A model generated the notes under the pieces. It worked only from the letters and a program-made list of their open reading frames with translations, made no database searches and was not told the origin of the DNA. From Marsupella aquatica (taxonomy: Eukaryota; Marchantiophyta), in assembly GCA_973895155.1 (NCBI GenBank), contig OZ316893.1:22878001-22942000 (forward strand): 64,000 nt of DNA, read 5' to 3'. The first letter of the stretch is position 1, and every line of letters starts with the position of its first letter. This document shows, piece by piece, positions 25,561 to 38,043 of the stretch. A program made the position numbers and the translations under genes.

Positions 25561-25999
25561 TTGTGGCTCTTCAGTGGGCCCAGGCTTTCACCTTGCTTTG
25601 TAGGGTTGAGGCAGTTAGTTTTAGGGCCTCTCGCCAGCAAGTTCCAATTTGCAAACTTCCTACTAGGCTTTTCAGTTCTCCGCTCAGTAGGGTGTTAGCC
25701 TTCATTGGTTACATTTTTGTAAGCTTTTGGTTTGGGACCCCTTGGCTTGTTTTTTCTTGGGGCCCTTTCCCCTCTTTTCCTCCCCTTCTTTGGGTTGCTT
25801 TGCCTTTCAATTGGGATCTTGTCTCCCGGTTTGGCATTTTTTGCCCTTGGCATTGTGATATAGTCAATGACAAATGTCCAGATAAACTAGACATGATCGA
25901 GTATAGTTACAGGATGTCATTAAGGATCCCAAAGATTTCCTGAGATATAAAATACCACTAAAGTAGGCAAGTAGGGACTGTAGCACTCAAAAGTCTAAA
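25561..25999. other. Tail of the LINE fragment and flank of the CACTA element
   Basis: Pyrimidine-rich sequence with no maintained frame, running up to the CACTA terminus. No gene recognised. Confidence 0.35.
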
Positions 26000-26029
26000 C
26001 ACTAGAAGAATCCGAGCTCATCTGAGACC

Positions 26030-26300
26030 GCAATATGTGACTCATTTTGGCTCATGTGACTTCATTGTGACTCAACGTGACGTGACCCAGGCTGTGACCC
26101 TTGGAGTTGCAAAAGTTGAGACCCAAAAATAGTAGTCACTATTGATACATGGAATTGCGACTTGCTTGATACCCATTTGTGACTCTTTTGTGACTCTATC
26201 ATGGAGTCTAGCCTTGTTTATAAGTGACTGTAATGTGACTTTAATTAGTCACAGGGTAAGTCACATCTGTGACTTACTTGCCATTAATAACGACTACCTT
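26030..26300. repeat. Subterminal GTGAC-word array of the CACTA element
   Basis: More than a dozen GTGAC or GTCAC words occur within about 270 bp in both orientations, often as gtgactc or gtgactt. In CACTA elements such arrays bind the TnpA-type protein; that role is inferred from the family. Confidence 0.65.
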
Positions 26301-26675
26301 GTGGCATTTTAGTGTCACAAAATAGACCAAGGGAGACCCTGGTCCGGTCACACTATACAACCATTTGCATCTCTACATAGTCATTCTTATAACTAATAAG
26401 GTTGAGATGGAATTTAGGGAAGTTATAACCATAACTAATCCATAACAAAACATGATATAAGCAGATCGAACATAGTATGTACTCATTCATAAGAATTGAA
26501 CAGAATGACCATATTGCTGAAACATAGGCATCAATTCAATTACAATGGAACTGTGTACATTGTCATCAAGGTAATTCAAAGAAAACAAGAACTTGTAAAC
26601 TGATAATTGTTTGAAATAATTGAAAGTAAATGCATTGAATTCTAAAATCTACAAAGCATGACTCACACTACATTG

Positions 26676-28290
26676 TTATGGATCCTCTATGTACTTTCTT
26701 GGCCATAATACCAAAGAACCTGCAGCATCTCCAAGTGTCTTCTGAGGAGGATCATCATTTGTGTTTGGAATGGGAAGGACAGCTTTAGGTTTAACTAGTA
26801 ATGTGATTAACACTACTAAATAACCTGGTGGGATCCTCTTGCCATGGAACGTTGTAGAACCAACTTGCACTCTGCCAAATCCTACTCGTGTTCCACTTTC
26901 ATCAATAGCTAATAAGCCACTTTGTCCCTCTGCATTAGGTGCCTTCCCTACCTCCACCTTAGATGTTTCTGCCAGCACCGATCTTGGAGGTTTGTATGAA
27001 ACCTTTGACGTGGCTCTACTCCCAACAGACTTGCTTCGTGTGTGCATGCAGCTTCCTCTCTTCACAGTAGTGGAGCTAGGCTCAGTAGGTTCCTCTGTTG
27101 GGACTGTCACAGTAGCAGGTTCCTCACCTGGGAGTGCCATACCAACTAACTCTTTGGTTGGATGTATCGCAACAAGAGGCACACCTGTCATTGACAATGA
27201 CACATTCTGCAAATCATTTATCTCTGCAATGGTATCAAGATCTACATAGCACAAACCTTGCTCCACATCACATGAATCTGGCTCAATGGTATCATTGTCA
27301 CGCTTGTTGATATCCTCCTTTGCCCCAACATTGATATCATCCAATCCCTTGCCAATCTCATCCTCAACCAAACATGGTTCACTGCCCTCTGTCAAATTAG
27401 TTGCATGTACAGACTGCAACTTTGTTGCCTCTAAATTGCAGCGACTCTTTGCCAGGTGATCATACTTCTTCTCTGTAGGACCTATCATATTCTCATTGAA
27501 AATCATCATTACCAGCATTTTCCCAATCAGGTTGAGCGGAATCTGCATGCAATGGCAGGTGGAATGAATTTCATGTTGTATGAATCCAATCTCAAACAAT
27601 GTCAAACATTGCTATGCAGTCTGAAATTCACAAGTGTTACTAATTAATAAAGAACTGACATATAGATATACTCACATCCCCAATGGTTGAGGTGGACATC
27701 TGTACCCACGAGATTGTGGGTTTGGACTTGCTCTACCTCTATTACGGGCATAACCACTACTCTGCCCCCTGTCATAGTATTGGGCACCAGCCTGGGATCT
27801 ATCGCTACAACCACCTCACCAACCTTGATCAGAGGTCAGCCCCCCTTGCTAGTATGGTGCATGCACAGGCTTTGCAGGCAAAACAGAACTCACAGGACGT
27901 TGTATCACATCACCAACTACAATGTCACAAACAAAGTATTGTACATATGTGTAAAGGAGTCATGAAACCTCTAAAGAAGAGAATTTAACTCAGTACCTTG
28001 CTGGGAAAATTACTTACCTATTTCCTTTTGGGCTGCTCTGCAATGTATTCATCTTCATAACCCCCATCCTCATCCATTTCCTCTGGAAAATACTCATCAT
28101 CTGCATCTTCTTGTCTGGTGTCTGCACCCACCTGTGCAAGATCCATCTCATCTCCACATTCTGCCATTGTAGGTACGACCTTCTTGCTCAACCTTTCACT
28201 CCGATGCACAGGCCTAGAGATAGTGTTGGTCACCCTTCTTGCGTACTCCTTTCGTTTCTTTGAAAATTTTGTGGTTCTGCGACATTCCAA
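26676..28290 (-). pseudogene. Broken CACTA-associated gene (TnpA-like, with a DUF8039-like C-terminus)
   Basis: Exon 1 (28018-28290) is basic and then acidic (EDADDEYFPEEMDEDGG). It ends at a strong donor, GTAAGT, where the last codon is TAG instead of the consensus CAG. A middle exon (about 27686-27920) is rich in G, Y, R, Q and S and contains a TAG and a TGA. The last exon follows the acceptor aatttcag at about 27620 and runs to the stop at 26676; it also begins with an in-frame TAG before the long open part. Its C-terminus (KAVLPIPNTNDDPPQKTL, then AAGSLVLWPRKYI) resembles the LPxPxxxD...AxGSxVxWP domain (DUF8039-like) of proteins carried by plant CACTA elements. The likely ancestral role is DNA binding at subterminal repeats. 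Family assignment is from memory of the pattern. Confidence 0.5.
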
Positions 28291-28299
28291 TATGAGAAT

Positions 28300-30715
28300 A
28301 TAGTCATAATTTCAGTGCCACATTGAACTATTCATGTCACACAAACTCACTGCAGGATCATATTAGGATCCCCAAGAATCCCGCCATCTTGTATTGCATC
28401 ATTCATTTGATCATCAAGCGATTGCGGTGATTCTTGTAGCAAGTGGCAAACCTCCTCTCTTTTTCTGCATCAACAATATTTTATTCAGGCACCAAAATGC
28501 ATTGACTCCGATTCAAGTCTATACACATATCTATTGTGACTGCAAAGACATCCTTTGGCCAAATGCTGATAGTCAAGAGAAAACCATCGGCACTAAGAGC
28601 TGAATATTCAAGCATATGGAAGCCTCCAAATTCCGAAACGACAAGACCTAGGGGGGGGCAAAGAGTTTACAAAGCCGACACGGAAATAAAAGATTTCAAA
28701 CAGACACAAGATATCTGAAGGAGAACTCTTTAGGATAAACAATTACATCCATCGTAAAATACACCAAGACTGAAGAAAGACAAGCTGAATAGGCAGATTA
28801 CAAGAATGTAAAAATTCACATCACAAAATGAATAATATGCAGCTGGCCATACCAACCAAAATAAGATCTCTGTGACCTCCAGAAGTCAAGGGATTAGCAT
28901 TTGGGCCACATTTTCCTTTAGAAATATCTACACCTTGGTTACACACTACATTAGTGTGCGTACAGCTTTGTAGACCGGTTTGTCAGTCCTACGAATGCCA
29001 TCTAGCCCAGGAGGACTATCCAGAACATGGCCATGATGTGTCAAAGACAACTGATACCAGTTTACTCGTAATACATTTCCTCCTGTGCGGTTTCAGTTTT
29101 GCATTTGAAGATTTGTTCTAGCCGTGCTCGTTGACAATTCCAAGTGACTATTTTCTCAAGTGCCTTTTCGTACTTGGGTCAAAACATCTCAACAGCAAAG
29201 TCAGTTGGTGTTTCTTCAACAGTAGCAGCTGACACGGAACCTGGACCACAAGTGGAAGAATCTCACTTGTGGATTCACCTGATGGCTGCTTAGACGCATT
29301 GAAGGAAGGGAGCTTGAAAATATGCCATTTATCACATAATTTTCTATTTCTTATTGGCACGGTCAAAAGTGCCAGTCTATCAAAAGGAGTCCTTCCCATA
29401 AGTGGCAGCCTCCCAAGTAAGAAGCTCAAGTTTGTCCTTGCGACATGAACCAGAATGATACATATATAGAACACTGCCAGTTGTGACCTGTCCTCACTCT
29501 TTGGAGGGTAAGTATAAGAGGAGTAGAAAAGAAAAGCAACAAAAATTGAGCATAACAATCAAATGGAAAAAGCCAAGTTCCATTTGCAACAGTCAGACAC
29601 CATGAAGGTAGAAATCAAAAACAAGAGGTCAGCTAAAATGTCTCCGTTGAATTTATGAGACAACAGGGTTGGGGTTTTGCAACAGTCAGACACCATGAAG
29701 TAGAAATCAAAAACAAGAGGTCTGCTAAAATGTTTCCGTTGAATTTATGAGACACCAGGGTTAAAACCCCAACGTACATAGGCAGAAATTATTGAACACC
29801 CATCATTTCTGCTTCTTTTTCTCGGTAAGCACAAAGTATACAGGTGCACCATGGTAATGGTTTATGAGCAAAGGAACATCACCTCTTAGGTTTTCTATGC
29901 TCTGTATTATGACAAATATTTCAATGGATGAGCGGCAGTGAAACCACGTCATCACACAGCATAAACGACTTTAGGGAAGTGACATGGTGCTCTAAAAAAG
30001 CTGAGAAACTTACCAGCTCACGTCCACCATTGGTCTTAGTCCTCTATGGTAGACATTAAAATAAGTTAAAAGGAGTGACAAACAGCTTCGTCTGCCTTGT
30101 GAAACAATACAAGGAAACGGTTCGTGACCATTCTCCAACTCACAAACTCCATGTCAGAAGCCAAGCTTAGAGCCTGTCAACGCCTTAAAATGGGTAAGGG
30201 AGCTGTTCTTTTATTAGAGGTTTCATCCAAGGTACTTTGAATGAACGGTCAGCACGGGTCTTAGTTTGAAGCAAATTCAGTTGTCTGCGATGAACTATTT
30301 CTATGCTTTGGGGTTGAAGTTTGGAGTGTGATTATTTCCCGTGTTTATGAGAAATCGTTCTTGTAATCTGCATCACCGCAGGCAAGAAATTTTCAGCTTC
30401 ATAAACATAGCCAAATATTCTATCTTCACAATTGTAAGGCAGCAACACGATTTCAATCAACATGTCGAGTGCCACGAGTGCCCCAAGTCTTGTCAAAAGA
30501 CATGTCAACTCCAGAGCAATAGTTTCGATTGAAGTTGACAAGAAGAAACGAAGCAATCTCCAATCCTCCTGATTCAGCTCAATTAACTCCTCCCCTCACC
30601 GTCTGACCTAGCGCACTTAAACATCCTGCAGACCGACGGGTGAAGAATATGATGTCCACCAACGACTCTCACTATTCCATCACAAACAAAGGAAACTGAA
30701 GGAATACGAACCTAC
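28300..30715. other. CACTA interior, no gene established
   Basis: Includes a two-copy tandem repeat with 93-bp period (29586-29678 and 29679-29762). A minus-strand frame at 30332-30590 (SIETIALELTCLLTRLG...) is protein-like for about 85 codons but matches nothing I know. A hydrophobic minus frame is at 29148-29558. Both could be pieces of captured host genes. Confidence 0.4.
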
Positions 30716-31108
30716 ATTTGGACCCTTCAGATACAGTTGCCGTAGACCTTGCTCCTCTAGGCTTGGTAGCATGTCATCCGTCTGATATATACAAAAGAAG
30801 ATTTAAGACGTGCACGCTTACCAAATAGGTTTGACCCGAACTACTCAGCCAACAACTCTGGGAATAGATACAATTATAGAGAGTCAATTTCAGTTGTAAA
30901 GCGAGAACAAGATTTGCGGCAATCATACAAACACGTCTTGTTTCAAGTTTTCTTCTCAAACAATCATACTCACTGTGTAATTGGAGCCGAACATCGCATA
31001 AGTGCCACTAACTGGTGGAGGCGGTGCCGGAGCATACTCGGGATTGCTTGCAAAATCTTTGTACAATTTGTAGTAAGGTGGTGGTGGGGGATATGTCGAA
31101 CATGCCAT
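30716..31108 (-). pseudogene. MED7: Captured 5' fragment of a Mediator subunit 7 gene
   Basis: Exon 1 runs from the ATG at 31108 to 30974 (45 codons) and exon 2 from 30781 to 30716 (22 codons), joined in phase 0 by a GT-AG intron with an acceptor after tatatatc. The translation has the signature N-terminus of plant MED7: TYPPPPPYYKLYKDF, then PAPPPPVSGTY..FGSNYT, then LPSLEEQGLRQLY and KGPN. MED7 is part of the middle module of the Mediator complex, which links transcription factors to RNA polymerase II. A full protein is around 170 residues. The coiled-coil half that binds its partner subunit was not found on the minus strand down to 28.3 kb. A GC-rich stretch upstream (31.6-31.95 kb) may be the captured promoter and leader. 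Intact exon frames suggest recent capture. Confidence 0.8.
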
Positions 31109-33784
31109 TTCCGAGCTAGCAAGGGCTCTAGAGGAAAGTTCCTTCCATCCGTCCGACTGTCTGCAGGGACAAGTATTGGGTGACTTAGGGGGACAGACCA
31201 ATCTAGCATGTGTGAAAGGCTTAATGTTTGATGTGAGACTCACAAGGGGCTACGAGGTTAGGTCCGACTACGGAGCAACCCTCATTCTACGTGGACACCT
31301 CCACCACAATCTCGAGAGAAATACATCGGACCTGAATTCTACTTCTGAAGCTTACAACGAGTGTCATGGTTTCTATATCGAGGACACTGTTCACAGTCTT
31401 AAGAAAAAACACTCCCAAACCAATTTCTATGATACAATACGCCCGGCTTGACACAAATTGTAGCCACGAGATATCTATACGTTGGAATAAACCCTAGACT
31501 CCAATTGATGACAACGCCATCCGTTCGTGATCAAGCATTATTGTGACACACCATAATTCAGAAAAGCTTCTCTTGAATGACCACTTCTACTACAGGAGAT
31601 ACGAACACCGAAAACCCAACTGAAATGGAAAAAAGGAGGGAACGGCACTAGACAATCCTCGACCTCTCAGAGAGCGCTCGCGATGGCCACTCCTATGTGG
31701 AATCCGTCTGCCGCGTAGAAAGAGCAGCACCGCAAATCGTAGTTGAAACCGCGGCCATCTCCAACAACAAAAAATAGCGGCTGCAACGAAAAGAGAACAT
31801 AGTTGCAAATCCTGCCCTGCTGCTCTGCTCCGAATGCTGTTCTTGGCCAAATGCAAAGCCTCGTCGCTTCGCTGATTCTCTTCCTACTGGTGCAGCCTGA
31901 ACCTCAGCCCAAGCAAGCACATTCGGTGGGCAGTTTCTCTCGGTCTTCTTCCTCCACCTATCGTCGACTCACTGCTCCTTACAATACACAGGGGGCTTGA
32001 AGTCCTTCTGCATAATTAGGAGTCGTAGTCCGCACCTTAAACCTTAGCCATGGGGAGGTCAATCAAGTTCCGCAATGCCTAAAAAAACACCGACCACCTG
32101 ACTTACATGAAATGTGCACACTCAGCACAGCAGCCAAACCTAGCAATGTGACAGCTGCACCAGCAACTTAACTCGGACGACGGGCTGAATGACAGTTACT
32201 TTCCAAAGCTCTCGTTGTCTTCCCACGCCCTCACACCACTCAACTGTTGAAGGGATTATAGAGCTCATTGGAAAATAGATTCAATCTTGGCATGGAAGAC
32301 CAAGTGCACAGAGGAATAACTAGAAGCAAGCGCAACCGGACTACAAAGCTAATCTTGGAATCGACAACAATCTTACAATCAACTCAATCGGGCGAAAGAT
32401 GAACGACAGCAGAACTGTGAAGACATACTCTATTGACTGCATCCAAAGGACTACAATGGCGCTTCTCACGAAGCTAGTTGGAAACCGGACCTAGCAGCGC
32501 ATTGGAACAGATCGCAGCACAGAAAATTAAGACACCATATTTACATTCACTAAAACAGACCGAAGGCAATAAAGGAGACGCACAAACACAGACAATTCAA
32601 CAAAGGAATATACAGGGCTATAGGCTAGATCTTACCATCAAGAACGCTACTCCTCAACTCGAATTCTGATAATGCAGCCCGCGCATCGCTGCCCCAATCC
32701 ATAGCCCTTAACATTTCCCCTCTTCTTCCTCACAAACGAAGGACGAGCCTCACTGCCGACCTTTCTTCTCCACAGACAGAGACACGGAGCACCGGAGACA
32801 GCGAGTCAACCACGAGCAAAAGCAAGGGATGGCAACGAGCAGGAGGATCGACTCCTTCCGACTACGCCCATCCTCCATCAACTACGACTAGCTTTACAAC
32901 AACCTAACTTGGCCGAATAGCTTTACGGACCCATACACCACTTACCTTAGTTTACACAGTCTACTTACGTTTACACTTCACCTCAAAAGAGCCTAAAGAC
33001 CACATAGTCTACTAAACTTTACCTCACAAACCATGCAATTACATTATACTATAGAATAGGAGGGATGGTAACACTCTATCCTCCCAAAAGAAAGTAGGGG
33101 AGGTTTTAATGAGGTTACATCCCCCCCCAATTTCTTCTCCTTTTCATTAGGCCATATCTTAAAGATACAACAATTACACTCCACATATACGGTAGACTTG
33201 TTGGTTGCACCATAACATGTTTCCACAGTACAACCAAGGGGGAGTGTTACAACCCAAGGTTGAGTCTACCATTAACCTGGGTTAAACCTCCTCGGCCACG
33301 CAGCAAAAACCTACTTTTCCATAGCGATTGAAGCTCGCAGTCTAATGCTTTAATCTACGTCCTAAGTGAAAGTTTGCAAATCAAGCAAGGCGACCCTGTT
33401 TGAATATTAGGCGACCATCAAGCTCCACCCCTCCTTTCTCACTACTGTTCCCCCATGTGGCCTGTCAGTCTCTTCCCGATGTTCCCCTTTATCTTACTAT
33501 TTTAAAGGCATACCTCACGAGTAGAATATCCAGGTAAACTAAGAAAATGATGATATATCCCAAATGGTATGTGAGTGACTTAACAAAATTCATTCTTGTT
33601 GGCTAAACTTAGTTATAGTTGCAACTTCCACAATAGTTATAGAAATGACTTCCCAAGAATTCTCCAAAACTCAGTCCAACACTTGTAACTAAAATGACAC
33701 CAACAACCTAGGAGTCACAAATTTTGGAAGGTCTCACTGGAGTCACTTAAGGCAGGGTCTCAGAATGGCCCGGTTTCTTCTAGT
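31109..33784. other. CACTA interior upstream of the MED7 fragment
   Basis: 31.59-31.95 kb is CpG- and GC-rich compared with its surroundings and carries minus-strand open frames, compatible with captured promoter or 5' UTR DNA. The remainder to 33.5 kb shows no gene. A PPT-like gggggag followed by tgttacaac occurs near 33240, but no partner LTR was found. Confidence 0.4.
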
Positions 33785-33788
33785 GAAA

Positions 33789-34350
33789 GTACACTGTTTT
33801 ACAACCCCGGGGTCATAGGAGCCTTTTTTGGCTGTATATGTTTTGTTTCACTGGGGGAGGGGGGACAGGGAGAGGTATGGAGTAGGCTGCTAGGAGGTAC
33901 ATCATGAGAGAGATGTTGTGGGGGCTTTGAATTTTTGGGCTTTTTTATAACTCTTTAGTTTTGCTTTCTCCTCTCTTCTTTTCATAATGTTGGAGAGAAA
34001 GGGGGGAGGGGGGTATGTTTTGGTTTTTATGTCTCTTTTGGGGGTGGGGGTGAATTGATGGGGCCAACTTGAATCCCTGTGCACCCCTCCCACATTAATG
34101 CCTGCTTTTTGGAGGTTGGGTGGATTTTGTTTTTCTTTACGGGTGGGGCCAAATGTTTTTTCTTTGGTGGGGGGGGGGGGGGGGTTGGGGGGTTGGGGGC
34201 GGGGAGTGGGTGCAATAAGTGTGGCCGGTTGAATTGACCGTCAACAATGGTTTTTTGGCCCCCATTCCAGCTGAACTTACCTTTGTCTTCCGTTTAATTT
34301 TTTGGTGCAGCACCCAACATATTCTTCTCTTTGCATGCATGCATGGAGTT
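33789..34350. repeat. G-rich region with a 16-G run
   Basis: The plus strand is strongly G-skewed from about 33850 to 34210. It includes an uninterrupted run of 16 G at 34169-34184, followed by several further runs of five to seven G, which could fold as a G-quadruplex. No coding region is supported; the Pro-rich minus-strand frames are translations of this skew. Confidence 0.75.
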
Positions 34351-34931
34351 TTCTTTATTGCTCCAACATATTTTTTGCTTTTCCCCACAACATATTTTTC
34401 TTTGGAATGGGACCTGCCACTTTTTCACTCACAATCTCACTACAACTTTTGCCCTAGCTTTTGCCTCACATCCCAACTCTCCCTATGGATTAAAACCTTC
34501 CATCTGATACTCTCAATTTGAAGTCATTTGACAATCCCTGCTTTCACCTTGCACCATCTAGCACACACTCCATAATCAGGATTTGGTGCAATTGAAAACA
34601 ACATTTTGGCAAGGACACACTTTCCATGCCAATTACAATTCTGCAACGACATCTCAACTACAATAACAACAAAACCAGAACCACAATTGTGCAATGTACA
34701 AGCATCAGGCTAGTTTCCATTTTATAGACAATCAGCAACCGTTGTAGTACGTGAAATTGGCAATCCAAGCTGGGACAGTCATTTCATTGGGACATTTGGT
34801 TGCTGATATATTTCCACTAGGATCATATATGAGTTGGGATGGTTGGTCCATGGATCCCCCATGAAGAGCCCTGTACAGGAGTAGGAGATGAACCTTGTAC
34901 ACCAACGACATTCATTATACCCCTGTCTATT
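34351..34931. repeat. Dispersed repeat unit, copy 1
   Basis: Starting ttctttattgctccaacata and ending tacccctgtctatt, this segment recurs at 38044-38654 with high identity and small indels. It carries no recognised gene. In the second copy it is joined directly to the broken end of the TPR fragment. Confidence 0.8.
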
Positions 34932-36582
34932 TTGATTCATGATTCCATGCAGTCTCACTTGTATATATGCCACAGTATTACTTGTAGTAACCGTTACTTT
35001 GTGAGCAAATTGTCAAATAATTTGTGGGGAAACTGTAATCCAAATGATTGCCAAAATTTTCACATACCCACATATTACAAAGGTTTTTTATTTTGTGAAG
35101 GGGAGATCGTCCTTGAGCAAGTCATGCAACTGGCAAAGGCAAAACCAGAATCCATTAGGGTTCAAGTCCCATCTAGACTCAAGTCTGTGAAACACATGTT
35201 CCTGTATTCACTTTTTCAAGTAGGTGTGTATCACCGTTTAGATCATAAGCACCAAATTTCGAACTACATAACATCGAGAGAATCATTTGATTTAGAAAAC
35301 TTGGACAGCCTACACACACACACACAGAATCTCAACTGTGACACGTAAGATTTTTACATGACAGAGATGTTAAATGTTGTCGAAGGATCACAGTTTATAC
35401 GTTTGACAAAAGCATTTGCTTCATCTTCCAATCCTGAGAAAAACAATCAAGACGTCAATACGTGTAGAGAAAGATGGGTCAAGTGGCCGTTTCTCATACC
35501 CCCTGATTCCGATGCTTTTTCAGTTCATTTCCAGTACTTCAAATGGATCTTTGTTTTTTCCTACATCAGGATACATCTTGTCTAGGAATCTTTCCGTCCA
35601 TGAAGTTTCCGGGCGTACTGCACACACAGACACACCGGTACCTCAGACACACCGGTACCTCAGTAAGGTTGCAGCCACAAAATGACCTTTACAAATCCTC
35701 ATCTCAACCGATGTTCATGGTTACCCCAAAGTCTATAATTTTAATTGAATATATAAACCTCAGTTCCTATGGGTTTGGTCTACTAAACAAGAATTTTACT
35801 ATAAAACACACAAAGTAACAGGCGAGTGTAGTTTGCGATTTACTATAGGCTAACGTGCAAGAACCAGCCCTCGAATTCAATCAAAATCCAAATAGTTACT
35901 TCAGACATAACCTTAACTTGACAATCTGATACCTTGAATAGCAACCTGGCCTTTCACCAGCGAATTAAAACTACAGGGAATGATAGAGAAGTTGACTACT
36001 TGGGTGCGGGAAGACTCGAGTGATGCGATTGTGATTACACTGGGAATACTGCATTCTGTACCTGCCGAATCATTTGCTCAAGTTGAGTCCTCAGAAGAAC
36101 TTCTCATACTCGAGCTGCACTGGACTCGCGTTACGTGGTCTAATGTCCTGTTTCCCGTTCCTACATTTCAAATGCCAAACAAGTTTCACAGTCAAGTAAC
36201 CTAAACAGGAAATGACATACATACAAAACATCAAAAGAATATGTCCCCCAACCTTCAAATTTTCCTAATTGTTTGGACCGAGGGAGCTCGGGCAAGCGAA
36301 GCTACTGTAGTTTCGCGGTGAGATCGTTGTTCCTTGATAGAACCTGCAACAATCTAGCAACTCAAGTTTTCTATTAGACAGATGATCAAAGCCGTTCAAG
36401 AGAGAGGAGAAAGCTTGCAAGGAGAAAGTTTCCGTACATATGTCCGAGGAGTTTCCTTCCAAAATCCACATCGAAGAGGGCCTAAATGTCCTGAACTGGA
36501 CCCAGACTAATTGCTCGAGGCAGGCTACAGGTGAATTCAAAGGACTGCATGGCATACAATAGTTTTCATGATAACGGCTTTG
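34932..36582. other. Intergenic with duplicated flank fragment
   Basis: 35226-35456 matches the NLR copy A downstream flank. A 17-bp doublet (cagacacaccggtacct) is at about 35628-35662, and a short CA run is near 35312. The rest shows no gene. Confidence 0.45.
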
Positions 36583-36912
36583 TTCGGGTTTTCTTACCAA
36601 GCATTCTATCAGCATAAAACCCAGTAACCGAAGTCTTGATTGACACCGATACCACCCGTACCTTCGATCTAAACGTTGAGGAGAATGAAAAATCATTCTT
36701 ATAATTAATTGACTTCTTCTAAGGGACATCAACTTTGAAACAGACTTATCAGAAGGCAGGAAAGAACATACAGAATATGAGCACCATACCATGGTGATGA
36801 CACAAAGATCGGCCTGTTGAGAACTCAGCGCAAGCTGCAGCACTAATCTCAGTGGGACCTGATGGAGAAGAATGCTCAAAACCAGCAGCGAGAAAAGATG
36901 GGACGGCAATTC
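36583..36912. repeat. Downstream flank attached to TPR fragment C
   Basis: Matches 38651-39089 and 13070-13530. Its position immediately downstream of the TPR stop is the same as in the two full copies, so fragment C was copied together with its own 3' flank. Confidence 0.7.
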
Positions 36913-38043
36913 TTAAAGTTCAAACTCCAGAAAAGCCACAGGAAATTCTCCCAAACAGCCGTAATGTGGTTCTTTGAGGCCCAGAGCCAAGCATCTTTCA
37001 GCATCTTTTCGCGCTCCGTCTATGTCCTCCAGTAAGAACTTCACATAGCCCCGGTGCTTCAAGCATTGATAGTCATCACCGCTGATTTCCAAGGCTGCTG
37101 TTAGGTCTTCCAATGCTCCATGGAGTTCGCCTGCCATTCGCTTCAGTATTTCCCGTTCTTGCAAGACGAAAACCCTCTTATAATAGCCACACACACTGGC
37201 GCCGAAATCGTCCCACATTGCAAGGGCTCCCACAAATTCCTTCTCGTCTACCTTCTTCATGACTCTCTCATGTGAAAACATGGAAATCTTGTCTACCAAT
37301 TGTTCCCTTCCCTTCAGTCTGAATTCCAAAAATGCTACGGGCAATCCTCCCAAACAATTGCCCCCATGCACCACAGGATCCATGGCCATGCATCTTTCTG
37401 CATCCTTTCGCGCTCCACTTTTATCCCCCATCAAGTATTTGACGTAACCCCGATGCTTGAGCAGCTCATAATTGTTGTCGTCTGTTTCCAAGGCTGCTGT
37501 TGTCAGGTCTTCCAAAGCTCCATCGAGATCGCCTGCCATTCGCTTCAGTAACCCCCTTTCTTGCAAGAAGAAAACTCTATGATGATAGCCACCAACCCTG
37601 GCGTCGAAATCGTCCCAAATTGCAAGGGCTCCCAGAAATTCCTTCTCCTTTACCTTCTCGATCACTGTCTCATGTGAGGAACTCCAAAGATCTTCCTCAA
37701 ATCCTTCACTTCCCTTCAGTCTGAATTCCAAAAATGCTACAGACAATTCTCCCAAACAATAAAACCTATCCACCACGTACAGGATCCATTGCCATGCATC
37801 TTTCTGCATCCTCTCGCGCTCCTCTGTCATTTCCCATCAAGTATTTGACGTAACCCCGATGCTTGAGCAGCAGATAATTGTCGTCGTCCATTTGCAAGGC
37901 TGTTGTCAGGTCTTCCAGAGCTGCATGGAGATTGACTACCATCGCTTCAGTATTCCCTTTTCTTGCAAGAAATACACCCGCGAACATTGCGAATACACCT
38001 TGGCATCAAAATCACACCAGATTGCCAATGCCCCCTGGAAGTC
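36913..38043 (-). pseudogene. NLR copy C: orphan TPR tail
   Basis: Only the last three TPR modules remain. 36913-37790 is open and contains two full modules (RGLLKRMAGDLDGALEDL, ELLKHRGYVKYLMGDKSG, AERCMAMDP; then CLKHRGYVKFLLEDIDGAR) ending EFEL before the stop. Near 37784 about four extra bases, compared with the other modules, shift the frame; upstream of this the preceding module is readable at 37795-37987. Similarity to copies A and B stops abruptly at about 38043, where the dispersed repeat begins. No NB-ARC, LRR or start remains. It is a duplicated 3' fragment, though a short TPR-only product from an internal ATG cannot be excluded. Confidence 0.75.

Larger units (their letters stand above)
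26000..33785. mobile_element. CACTA (En/Spm-type) transposon, 7.8 kb
   Basis: The left terminus is CACTAGAAGAATCCGAGC at 26000. The right terminus, read inward from 33785, is CACTAGAAGAAACCGGGC. Similarity extends to TCTGAGACC, giving about 30 bp with few mismatches. The flanks are AAA at 25997-25999 and AAA at 33786-33788, the 3-bp TSD expected for CACTA. The left subterminal region (26.03-26.30 kb) is crowded with GTGAC/GTCAC words, typical of transposase-binding subterminal repeats; a sparser set lies at 33.5-33.77 kb. Cargo is a broken minus-strand transposon gene (26.7-28.3 kb) and MED7 exons (30.7-31.1 kb). No TNP2-type transposase was recognised, so it is probably non-autonomous or decayed. 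Confidence 0.8.

Noticed and set aside
29148-29558. Hydrophobic 136-codon minus-strand frame
   Set aside because: No known membrane-protein pattern beyond hydrophobicity, and it ends at sites without splice support.
30332-30590. Protein-like minus-strand frame considered as a third MED7 exon
   Set aside because: Its residues do not match the MED7 helices that should follow KGPN; left as unidentified sequence.
33230-33490. PPT-like gggggag followed by tgttacaac, suggesting a retrotransposon LTR
   Set aside because: No matching second LTR, no target duplication and no ORF upstream; it lies inside the CACTA element.
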